A stretch of 32,015 nucleotides of DNA. Origin: Rhizobium sullae (GTDB taxonomy: Bacteria > Pseudomonadota > Alphaproteobacteria > Rhizobiales > Rhizobiaceae). Position numbers and translations under genes: made by a program. Location: assembly GCF_900169785.1 (NCBI RefSeq), contig NZ_FWER01000059.1, positions 1 through 32,015 on the forward strand, in the 5' to 3' direction. Under the pieces are notes generated by a model. It was not told where the DNA came from. It searched no databases and saw nothing but the letters and a program-made list of their open reading frames with translations. Shown here in pieces: positions 16,035 to 24,463 of this stretch. How positions within the stretch are numbered: the first letter of the stretch is position 1; every line of letters begins with the position of its first letter.

Positions 16035-16065
16035 AAAGCCGGAGAAAAATGCGATCCGGCTTTTT
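16035..16065 (-). terminator. Bidirectional intrinsic terminator
   Basis: AAAGCCGGA (16035-16043) pairs perfectly with TCCGGCTTT (16055-16063) around an 11-base loop. It is followed by TTTTT on the plus strand and by TTT on the minus strand. It lies 20 bases beyond the stop of the 67-aa gene at 16086-16289 and probably ends that transcript. Confidence 0.75.
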
Positions 16066-16085
16066 CATTCAACGCGGTGCAGCCG

Positions 16086-16289
16086 CTACCGATTCTTCTT
16101 AGTCTTGAAAGCGTCAGACACCTTCCTGACCTTAGGATCGTTCAAGTTTTCGCCATGCGCGTCGCGGTCGCGTTCAGGGTTATCCTTGGCCGGCAGATAT
16201 CCGGAGGGCTTTGTCGCGGGAGGGCCTTCCCAGCGTGGCGACTGATCCGTCGTGCCTGGCGTACCATCTCTCGGCTTCTTGATTGCCAT
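16086..16289 (-). CDS. Small hydrophilic protein (67 aa), HGENLNDP type
   Basis: 67 polar residues: KKPRDGTPGTTDQSPRWEG, then GYLPAKDNPERDRDAHGENL, NDPKVRKVSDAFKTKKNR. It resembles small stress-type hypothetical proteins of rhizobia; no domain is known. ATG 16289 is chosen because AAAGGAG precedes it by 7 bases; a longer GTG-start frame from 16319 lacks this. An EcfG-type promoter (16315-16339, minus strand) is placed to start transcription at about 16308, and an intrinsic terminator follows the gene. So it is a complete monocistronic stress unit. Confidence 0.8.
   Translation of the reverse strand: MAIKKPRDGTPGTTDQSPRWEGPPATKPSGYLPAKDNPERDRDAHGENLNDPKVRKVSDAFKTKKNR
16134..16161 (-). repeat. 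28-bp inverted repeat, right copy (pairs with 15028-15055)
   Basis: Exact reverse complement of 15028-15055; it lies inside the intact 67-aa gene. See the left copy for the consequences. Confidence 0.9.
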
Positions 16290-16314
16290 AGCATGCTCCT
16301 TTCGTTGCGGAACG

Positions 16315-16339
16315 AACACGGCAGTCGAGCAATTGTTCC
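16315..16339 (-). promoter_or_regulatory. EcfG-type promoter
   Basis: On the minus strand GGAAC (16339-16335), 16 bases, TGTT (16318-16315). The fifth copy of the same motif and spacing. Transcription should begin near 16308, about 19 bases upstream of the ATG at 16289. Confidence 0.65.
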
Positions 16340-16380
16340 GATTGCTTCACCTTCGGCCGCTATGCACTCAACCAAGCTAC

Positions 16381-16922
16381 GCTCGCGCCGATCGGCCGGA
16401 GCTGCTGCGTCTGATAGCGGATCTTCAGCCCGGCGAAGTCGTAATCGCGGAAAAGATCGACCGCATCAGTCGTCTGCCTTTGCCCGAGGCTGAAAAGCTG
16501 ATCGAGACAATTCGGGATAAGGGCGCACGCCTTGCCGTGCCCGGTATTGTGGAACTTACCGACATCGCGGCGGGTGCTGACGGCATTGCGAAGATTGTAA
16601 TCGAATCTCTCCAAGGAATGCTGCTGAAGCTCGCCCTGCAAATGGCTCGGGACGATTTCGAGGATCGCCGTGAACGCCAGCGGCAGGGCATCGAACTGGC
16701 AAAGGCGAGCGGCAAGTATGCCGGTCGTCAGGCAGACCAGGTGACACATGAACGCATATTGTCTTCCGGTCTAGCGGCAACAGCATCAGCAGGACGGCCA
16801 AGCTGACCGGATGTAGCGAAGCCCAGGTGAAGCGCGTTTGGGCTCGACGTCAAAGGGAAAGCACGAAGACGGAAATCTTGTCTCAGATATATCCGCTGTT
16901 TTTTGGATCAGCCGCATCCTGA
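16381..16922 (+). pseudogene. Serine resolvase (Tn3 type), truncated and frameshifted copy
   Basis: From 16381 the plus strand encodes ARADRPELLRLIADLQPGEV, VIAEKIDRISRLPLPEAEKL and the rest of a small serine recombinase. It is closely related to the gene at 23366-23932. The first 45 or so codons, with the catalytic serine, are missing; homology starts abruptly at the codon matching 23498. A one-base deletion near 16757 shifts the frame at HERI; after correction it reads RSSGNSISRTAKLTGCSEAQ and VKRVWARR, the end of the DNA-binding domain. It is directly oriented relative to the second copy; the copper cluster lies between the two. Confidence 0.88.
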
Positions 16923-16958
16923 GATGTTTCCTGGCTTCAATGGTCCATTTCGGCATTA

Positions 16959-16972
16959 TTGATTTGAATCAA
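16959..16972 (+). promoter_or_regulatory. FNR/FixK-type anaerobox (perfect TTGAT-N4-ATCAA)
   Basis: TTGATTTGAATCAA is a perfect 5+5 palindrome with a 4-base centre, the consensus of FNR, FnrN and FixK in rhizobia. Its centre at 16965.5 would set a class II start near 17007, with a possible -10 (AATACT, 16996-17001), 42 bases before the ATG at 17049. It suggests that the copper cluster is activated at low oxygen. Confidence 0.7.
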
Positions 16973-17048
16973 AGAACCCGCCGAAGGAAAGGTTCAATAC
17001 TAATCTATCATCATGGCTGTACGGACAGCCGCGATGGAGGATCGTTCA

Positions 17049-17354
17049 ATGGCGAACATAACCTTGCAGTCCCATCCCGAAGCATCTCCGGCGACGCCGG
17101 CGCATGTCTCCGTCCCGATCCTTGGCGCAACACTTGCCGCCTTCGCGGCCACATCGTTCCTGCTTTGCATGCTTCTCGGCATCGTCGCTCCCGAATGGGG
17201 CCTGCACAGGCCCTGGCTGCAGTTCTATCTCGGCCTGACGGGCTTCGATCTCAGAAGCTTGGCGCTAGGCCTCCTTCAAAGCGTCATCTTCGGCGGATAT
17301 GCAGGAGCATTGATCGCTGCGATCTTCAACTTCATCAGCCGGCGCTTCGGCTGA
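17049..17354 (+). CDS. DUF5676-like two-helix membrane protein
   Basis: 101 residues. The first membrane helix is at about residues 16-40 (GATLAAFAATSFLLCMLLGI), then a short WGLHRPWLQFYLGLTGFDL segment, and a second helix at about 62-92 (LGLLQSVIFGGYAGALIAAI). The GLHRPW motif and layout fit the DUF5676 family, small inner-membrane proteins often found with metal-resistance genes. The start at ATG 17049 is preferred because GGAGG (17037-17041) precedes it; ATG codons at 17013 and 17031 in frame lack this. It is the first gene after the FNR/FixK box, so it leads the copper operon. The function is unknown. Confidence 0.75.
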   Translation: MANITLQSHPEASPATPAHVSVPILGATLAAFAATSFLLCMLLGIVAPEWGLHRPWLQFYLGLTGFDLRSLALGLLQSVIFGGYAGALIAAIFNFISRRFG

Positions 17355-17373
17355 GCAGGGGAGCGGAGCCCAC

Positions 17374-17751
17374 ATGGTCGCCGACCGTCGCAAGTTCGCA
17401 TGGGTGAACGCAGTGCTGACCTTCCTGGTCGCACTCGCGCTTCTGCTTGCGCCCGCGGCCACAGCGCAGGCGATGCAGTGCCATGAACGCCCGACCCACG
17501 GGCACGCCGGGTTCGAGCATTCCTCCTTTGTGACAAAGGACGCCCACGTCTCGCTCCAAGGCGGCCTTCACACTCCTGATCACAAGCCCTGCTGCGCAGT
17601 CCCATGCGGCTTCTGCATCGTCCTGGCCAGCATGGACAGGACGGGCGCTCCCGCAGCCATAGGTTCCTTCCTCCGTTTCGCATGGGGCGACCAGACCGGA
17701 AGCGGTCTGGCGCTCCCGCCCACGCTCGGTCCTCCTCGTCTTCCGGTCTGA
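17374..17751 (+). CDS. Cys/His-containing secreted or membrane-anchored protein (125 aa)
   Basis: Residues about 10-33 form a signal peptide or anchor (VNAVLTFLVALALLLAPAAT) ending in AQA, a plausible cleavage site. The mature part has MQCHERPTHGHAGFEH, HTPDHKPCCAVPCGFC and a second hydrophobic stretch around CGFCIVLASM. The cluster of four Cys with several His suggests soft-metal binding, and it resembles DUF2946-type small proteins of copper loci, though I cannot name it firmly. It lies 20 bases after the DUF5676-like gene and is followed by a strong hairpin, then the multicopper oxidase gene. Confidence 0.65.
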   Translation: MVADRRKFAWVNAVLTFLVALALLLAPAATAQAMQCHERPTHGHAGFEHSSFVTKDAHVSLQGGLHTPDHKPCCAVPCGFCIVLASMDRTGAPAAIGSFLRFAWGDQTGSGLALPPTLGPPRLPV

Positions 17752-17756
17752 GGACA

Positions 17757-17785
17757 CCAGAAGCCGCATTCGTTGCGGCTTCTGG
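17757..17785 (+). terminator. Strong 12-bp hairpin between secreted-protein and oxidase genes
   Basis: CCAGAAGCCGCA (17757-17768) pairs perfectly with TGCGGCTTCTGG (17774-17785) around 5 bases. There is no T tract behind it, so it may act as a partial terminator, an mRNA-processing barrier or a stabiliser rather than a full intrinsic terminator. It lies 80 bases before the next start codon. Confidence 0.5.
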
Positions 17786-17865
17786 TCGCTTCCACGGGCT
17801 TCCTCCTCTGGGTGCCCAAGACCAATGGTCGGCTATGCCGACCCGGAACCAAGGACCGCACCACA

Positions 17866-19323
17866 ATGAAACGTCGTGACTTTCTCAACGGCCTGATGGT
17901 CGGCGCAGCAGCGCTTGGAACATCGCCCGCCCTTCATCCGATCCGCACCTGGGCACTGGACAGCGCCGCTAAACCGTCGGCTTCGCCGCGTGCCCTGTCC
18001 GTCGGCTACCGGACCATCGACGTTAAGGGCAGAGCCGCCCGCGTCTTCGGGCTTGTCCAGCCCGACGGCAGGCCGGGTCTGGCGCTGGAGGCCGGAACCG
18101 AATTCGACGTCGCGCTGTCCAGCGCCATCGACGAGCCGACGCTGATCCACTGGCATGGTCTGACGCCGCCGTGGGCGGCCGACGGCGTGCCGGACAATCC
18201 GGCGGCACTGCTGCAGCCGTCCGAAACCCGCCGTTACACCTTTCCGGTCGGCGCCGGCGGCACGCACTGGATGCACGCCCACACGCTGCAGGAGCAGAAC
18301 CTGCTCGCCGCCCCGCTGATCGTGCGGACCGCCGACGACCTGAAGCGGGACGAGCAGGACGTCATCGTCCTGCTGCACGACTTCTCCTTCCTGTCAGCGG
18401 AGGAACTGCTGGCGAAGCTGAAGGGGAATGCCGCGCCCGGCGTCATGCCGATGGATCACGGTTCGATGAAAGGAATGGCCGGCATGCAGCATATGGGCAT
18501 GGCGATGCCGGGAATGGCGGCCATGGACCTCAATGATATCGACTACGACGCCTATCTCGCCAACGACCGCGCGCTCGACGATCCCGAAGTCGTCAGGGTC
18601 GACAAGGGCGGCCACGTCCGCCTGCGCATCATCAACGGCGCGACGGCGACCGCCTTCACCATCGACACCGGCCGCCTTTCCGGAGAACTGGTCGCCGTCG
18701 ATGGGCAGGACGTGGCGCCGGTCGCCGGGAAGTCGTTCCCCATCGCCATGGGCCAGCGCCTGGATATCCGCCTGAGCCTGCCGAAGCAGGGCGGGGCGTT
18801 TCCCGTCCTTGCCCTTCGCGAAGGTGCTGCGGAACGCACGGGCGTCCTCCTGGTCACTGCAGGCGCGGAGATCCGCAGGATTCCGGTCGCGGGCGAAGCG
18901 AAGGGGCCGGTTCTCGGGCTCGATTTCGAACAGCGGCTGCGCGCTGTCAGTCCCCTGGGGGCACGTCCGGCGGACCGCCGCTTCGAGCTCTCGCTGACGG
19001 GCAACATGGCCGCCTATACCTGGGGCATCGATGGCGCTGACGGTCTTCTCGTGAAGCGTGGCGAGCGGATCGAGGTCGCCATCAGCAACACGTCGATGAT
19101 GGCGCATCCGATGCATCTGCACGGCCATCATTTCCAGGTAACCGCCATCAACGGGACGCCGCTTGCGGGCGCCGTGCGGGATACGGTCCTGGTGCCGCCG
19201 ATGGCGAGCGTCACCTTGGCCTTCGATGCCAACAATCCTGGCCGCTGGCCGCTTCACTGCCATCACCTCTACCACATGGCGACGGGCATGATGGCCTACG
19301 TCACCTATGACGGCATGGGCTGA
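17866..19323 (+). CDS. Multicopper oxidase, Tat-exported, with Met-rich loop
   Basis: 485 residues. The N-terminus MKRRDFLNGLMVGAAALG is a twin-arginine signal, so export to the periplasm in folded form is expected. All four copper-binding blocks are present: HWHG (95-98), HWMHAH (134-139), HPMHLHGHH (414-422) and HCHHLYHM (from 464). A loop at about residues 195-225 is rich in Met and His (MPMDHGSMKGMAGMQHMGMA), like the copper-acquiring loops of CueO-type cuprous oxidases. It probably oxidises Cu+ to the less toxic Cu2+. The start is ATG 17866; the frame is open from 17773, but only 17866 gives the signal peptide and has AAGGA upstream. Confidence 0.93.
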   Translation: MKRRDFLNGLMVGAAALGTSPALHPIRTWALDSAAKPSASPRALSVGYRTIDVKGRAARVFGLVQPDGRPGLALEAGTEFDVALSSAIDEPTLIHWHGLTPPWAADGVPDNPAALLQPSETRRYTFPVGAGGTHWMHAHTLQEQNLLAAPLIVRTADDLKRDEQDVIVLLHDFSFLSAEELLAKLKGNAAPGVMPMDHGSMKGMAGMQHMGMAMPGMAAMDLNDIDYDAYLANDRALDDPEVVRVDKGGHVRLRIINGATATAFTIDTGRLSGELVAVDGQDVAPVAGKSFPIAMGQRLDIRLSLPKQGGAFPVLALREGAAERTGVLLVTAGAEIRRIPVAGEAKGPVLGLDFEQRLRAVSPLGARPADRRFELSLTGNMAAYTWGIDGADGLLVKRGERIEVAISNTSMMAHPMHLHGHHFQVTAINGTPLAGAVRDTVLVPPMASVTLAFDANNPGRWPLHCHHLYHMATGMMAYVTYDGMG

Positions 19324-19380
19324 CGCGATCTCCGAGACCGCGAACCCCTTTCTGCAACTCTATGGAATCGAGGCATCCTC

Positions 19381-19641
19381 ATGGATCAGAACCATCCCTC
19401 TCCGTCGGCATGGAGCACGTACAGCCGAACCGTCTTTATCGCCTTCGCCGTCATCGCGGCAGGGCTCGTCGCCTACGAGCACCGCGTGCACGTCCTCGGC
19501 ATCCTGCCGTGGCTTCTCATCCTGGCCTGTCCGCTCATGCACATGTTCATGCATCACGGACACGGCGGCCATTCCGGCCACCACGATCATTCGGGTCGCG
19601 ATGCGCGCATGACGCAACATAAGGAGACGGACGATGTCTGA
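19381..19641 (+). CDS. DUF2933-like small membrane protein
   Basis: 86 residues with two adjacent hydrophobic helices (about residues 16-32 and 38-56) and a His-rich tail: HMFMHHGHGGHSGHHDHSG. The layout (two helices, PLMHMFMHHGHGGH) is that of DUF2933 proteins, which accompany copper and silver resistance genes. The His-rich tail could bind copper or zinc. ATG 19381 follows a weak GAGGC site. Its stop overlaps the next gene by 8 bases. Confidence 0.8.
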   Translation: MDQNHPSPSAWSTYSRTVFIAFAVIAAGLVAYEHRVHVLGILPWLLILACPLMHMFMHHGHGGHSGHHDHSGRDARMTQHKETDDV

Positions 19642-20303
19642 CACCCCGGCCTACGGGCTCTGGAGCCTGGTGATTATCAATTCCGTGGTGTTCATTGTCT
19701 TCGCCGCAAGCTTCATGAGGCTTGACACAAAGCGGGACTGGCGAACGCTCGGAGCGTTCTCCGCCTTCGTCGTCGCGCTTTTCACGGAGATGTACGGCTT
19801 TCCGCTGACCATCTATCTTTTGTCGGGTTGGCTCGGTCGCCAGTTTCCAGGTATCGATTTCTGGTCGCACGACGCTGGCCATCTGCTCGAGATGATGTTC
19901 GGCTGGCGCGTCAACCCGCATTTCGGGCCGTTCCACCTTCTCAGCAACACCCTGATCATCGCGGGCTTCTGGCTGCTCGCCTCAAGCTGGCACGTGCTCT
20001 ACGCCGCGCAGTGTGACCACCGTCTGGCGACAACCGGACCATATGCCCGCGTCCGCCATCCGCAATACGACGCCTTCGTCGTCATCATGATCGGATTCCT
20101 ACTGCAATGGCCGACCGTGGTAACGCTCGTCATGTTTCCGGTGCTGGTATGGGTCTATATTCGCCTTGCGGACCGCGAGGAGGGGGCCTCGCGGGCCGAG
20201 TTTGGAGCCAAATGGGACGCCTATGCCAGGACCGTTCCCCGCTTCATCCCAAGCCTCGGCCGCGGAACGGATGCCGCCGGCAGCCATCGAGGAGGAGCCG
20301 TCC

Positions 20304-20311
<8 letters not shown>
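19634..20311 (+). CDS. Isoprenylcysteine carboxyl methyltransferase (ICMT)-like membrane protein
   Basis: 225 residues with about five membrane helices. The C-terminal catalytic signature is TTGPYARVRHPQYDAFVVIM and, further on, REEGASRAEFGAKWDAYART, as in the ICMT/PEMT superfamily that uses SAM at the membrane face. Bacterial members of unknown substrate are frequent neighbours of copper ATPase and DUF2933 genes. Methylation of a lipid or small molecule is possible; no prenylated protein is known here. The ATG 19634 lies inside the end of the preceding gene with AAGGAGACGG upstream. Its stop overlaps the ATPase start by 8 bases. Confidence 0.88.
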
Positions 20312-22508
<2,197 letters not shown>

Positions 22509-22603
22509 GCCGCCGGCGCCTGCTGGAGGATGATCTGTGAATGCCTGTCCTGCGCAGGATAGAGGACGCAGGTGGAAGAAGACCACGCAAAAGGAGAATG
22601 GAC

Positions 22604-23023
22604 ATGACGACAACAAGATTGCCACATGCGGCCATGCTGGCCATGCTGGCCACGCTGATCGCTGTCGGCGGAGCTGGTGTCGCGCTCTCACAAACGAACG
22701 AAGCCGACCCGCATCATCCTGCGACATCGGCGCAGGCGTCCGAGGCGGACGAGGGAACAACGGGTCAGGGCCAAGGGGCAATGCCCGGCGGTCCCGGCAT
22801 GATGCCCGGCGGGATGATGGGGCGGGGCATGATGAGCATGCCGATGATGGACATGCGCGGGCATATGATGAAGATCATGTTTGCTGTCGCGGACTCCGAC
22901 GGCGACGGTGCGCTTTCCTTCGAGGAAGTGACGACGATCCATAAACGCATTTTCAACAGTGTCGATGCCGACAAGAACGGCAAGGTCACGCCTGAGGAGA
23001 TGCAGGCGTTCATGCGCGAGTAG
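22604..23023 (+). CDS. Secreted EF-hand protein with Met/Gly-rich linker
   Basis: 139 residues. A signal peptide covers about residues 1-30 (MLAMLATLIAVGGAGVALS). Then follows a Met/Gly/Pro-rich stretch (GGPGMMPGGMMGRGMMSMPM) that could bind Cu+ through methionines. Two EF-hand loops follow: DSDGDGALSFEE and DADKNGKVTPEE. ATG 22604 is preferred since AAAAGGAG lies 8 bases upstream; ATG 22598 would be only 2 bases away. It is the last gene of the copper cluster, 95 bases after the ATPase. A periplasmic copper- or calcium-binding role is inferred. Confidence 0.85.
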   Translation: MTTTRLPHAAMLAMLATLIAVGGAGVALSQTNEADPHHPATSAQASEADEGTTGQGQGAMPGGPGMMPGGMMGRGMMSMPMMDMRGHMMKIMFAVADSDGDGALSFEEVTTIHKRIFNSVDADKNGKVTPEEMQAFMRE

Positions 23024-23124
23024 CGAACCGCCGGGCGAGGTGCTCCCTTCGGGGGCGTGATCCATGGTCGCGGTGTTACCAAGGATACGATAAGATCGGT
23101 TTGCATTGACCATGGAAGGGGGCG

Positions 23125-23271
23125 ATGTTGCGAGTCCTTCTGTTCCTGATCCTGTATGGGCAATCCGCGCCCCTTGCGGCCGCGCCCGGACCTGCCGTCC
23201 ATACCGCTTCGTTCGGCGGCGGCCGGTCGGTCAGCCTGAAGTCAGAGGCGGTGCTGTTCCTCGCAAGATGA
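23125..23271 (+). pseudogene. 48-aa N-terminal remnant of a secreted protein
   Basis: ATG 23125 with GAAGGGGG upstream begins MLRVLLFLILYGQSAPLAAA, a good signal peptide. It then reads PGPAVHTASFGGGRSVSLKS and stops at TGA 23269-23271. The mature part is too short for a typical protein and stops 95 bases before the resolvase gene. This looks like the 5' end of a gene cut off by the arrival of the resolvase segment; a genuine short peptide is the alternative. Confidence 0.4.
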
Positions 23272-23365
23272 GCTAGCTATTTGCCAGCCTATTGGGCCAT
23301 CCGGCGCAGCTCAATCCGAGCCATGGCGCATGGGGGTATACCCTATTTGACCATCAGGAGAGGCA

Positions 23366-23932
23366 ATGCACATCGCCCGAGTGTATCTGCGCGTAAGTAC
23401 TCAAGGACAAGACCTGGATCGCCAAGAGACGATCATCGGCGACGCGAAGCAGGCCGGTTACTATGTCGCCGGCGTCTACCGCGAGAAGGCCTCAGGCGCT
23501 CGCGCCGATCGGCCGGAGCTGCTGCGCCTGATCGCGGATCTTCAGCCAGGCGAAATCGTCATCGCCGAAAAGATCGACCGCATTAGTCGGCTGCCATTAC
23601 CTGAGGCCGAGAAGCTGGTCGCGGCGATCTGGAGCAAAGGTGCACGCTTGGCCGTGCCCGGCGTGGTGGATCTCAGTGATCTCGCTGCCGGCGCGGATGG
23701 CGTTGCCAAGATCGTGCTCGAGGCAATCCAGGACATGCTGCTGAAGCTGGCGCTGCAAATGGCTCGGGACGATTTCGAGGATCGGCGTGAACGCCAACGG
23801 CAAGGCATTGATCTGGCGAAATCGACCGGCAAATTGGGAGGAAATAGTATTGCCCGGACAGCGAAGCTCGCCGGTTGTAGCGAAAGCCAGGTCAAACGAG
23901 TTTGGGCTCGTAAGGGCGCCAATGCAGGTTGA
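23366..23932 (+). CDS. Serine resolvase/invertase (Tn3 type), with shortened DNA-binding domain
   Basis: 188 residues. The N-terminal catalytic domain starts MHIARVYLRVSTQGQDLDRQ, where Ser11 is the nucleophile, and keeps the EKIDRISRLPL block and the long E-helix region. The C-terminal helix-turn-helix reads NSIARTAKLAGCSESQVKRV. Compared with the damaged copy at 16381-16922, about 17-20 residues are missing in frame after STGK, including the segment like GRQADQVTHERI that forms the first helix of the DNA-binding domain. The enzyme may thus be impaired. AGGAGAGG lies before ATG 23366. The palindrome GGGTATACCC at 23334-23343 just upstream may be part of its control or site. Confidence 0.9.
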   Translation: MHIARVYLRVSTQGQDLDRQETIIGDAKQAGYYVAGVYREKASGARADRPELLRLIADLQPGEIVIAEKIDRISRLPLPEAEKLVAAIWSKGARLAVPGVVDLSDLAAGADGVAKIVLEAIQDMLLKLALQMARDDFEDRRERQRQGIDLAKSTGKLGGNSIARTAKLAGCSESQVKRVWARKGANAG

Positions 23933-24134
23933 ATCTAACTACCTTTACTCCACCCTTTGCGAGAGGATCGTAGAGCACGTTTTCGTTGGGGATGCCCTCC
24001 GGGAGCTGTGGCGAAAAGGCGTCTACGATGTTGAGATGCTGCGCTCGGAATTTGATGCTCACGGATACGATCTCGTCATGTCTCGAGGGAAGGTCGTTCG
24101 CCACATATGGCGGCCGGCTTCACGTCGGAATTAG
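23922..24134 (+). CDS. Short conserved-type protein overlapping the resolvase 3' end
   Basis: 70 residues: YLYSTLCERIVEHVFVGDAL, then RELWRKGVYDVEMLRSEFDA, HGYDLVMSRGKVVRHI. This reads like the N-terminal part of a conserved alphaproteobacterial hypothetical protein that usually continues after VRHI; here it ends with WRPASRRN. So it may be truncated. ATG 23922 overlaps the last 11 bases of the resolvase gene, suggesting coupling. I cannot assign a function. Confidence 0.6.
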   Translation: MQVESNYLYSTLCERIVEHVFVGDALRELWRKGVYDVEMLRSEFDAHGYDLVMSRGKVVRHIWRPASRRN

Positions 24135-24463
24135 CACTCATTGGTTCATCGTTGCCAGATCGATAAACTTACGCACTTTGGGAGCAAATACGGAAACCGC
24201 CCCCCCTTTCGGGGGCCGATGAAACCCTAATGACCTGCGGTGAAGATCCGCCATGGCTTAGAGGCCGGATTTTACCAGCCTCGCTGCGATCTGTCTTTCC
24301 GTCACGATTTGGTTGCACTCGGCTCAGGGTTTTCCATCGAACAGCGCGTGCCTTTGGTATAGACCGTAGCCGCTTTTTGCGATTTTGTGCATGTCTTGCT
24401 GAGCGCGCTGGTTCCCGGCGTCAGGTGAAACCATTCGAAACATCGTCATAAGGGAGGGAACCG
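24135..24463. other. Intergenic stretch with one GC-rich hairpin
   Basis: 329 bases without a supported gene. At 24199-24216 GCCCCC and GGGGGC can pair around a 6-base loop; no T tract follows. The rest shows no repeat, RNA gene or clear promoter. The GGGAGGG at about 24451-24457 is the ribosome binding site of the beta-glucosidase gene. Confidence 0.5.

Noticed and set aside
24199..24216. GC-rich hairpin as an intrinsic terminator
   Set aside because: Only 6 pairs of C/G tracts and no T tract; could be chance in a C-rich run.
24230..24451. 73-aa plus-strand frame before the beta-glucosidase
   Set aside because: Arg/Phe-rich without family resemblance or ribosome binding site.
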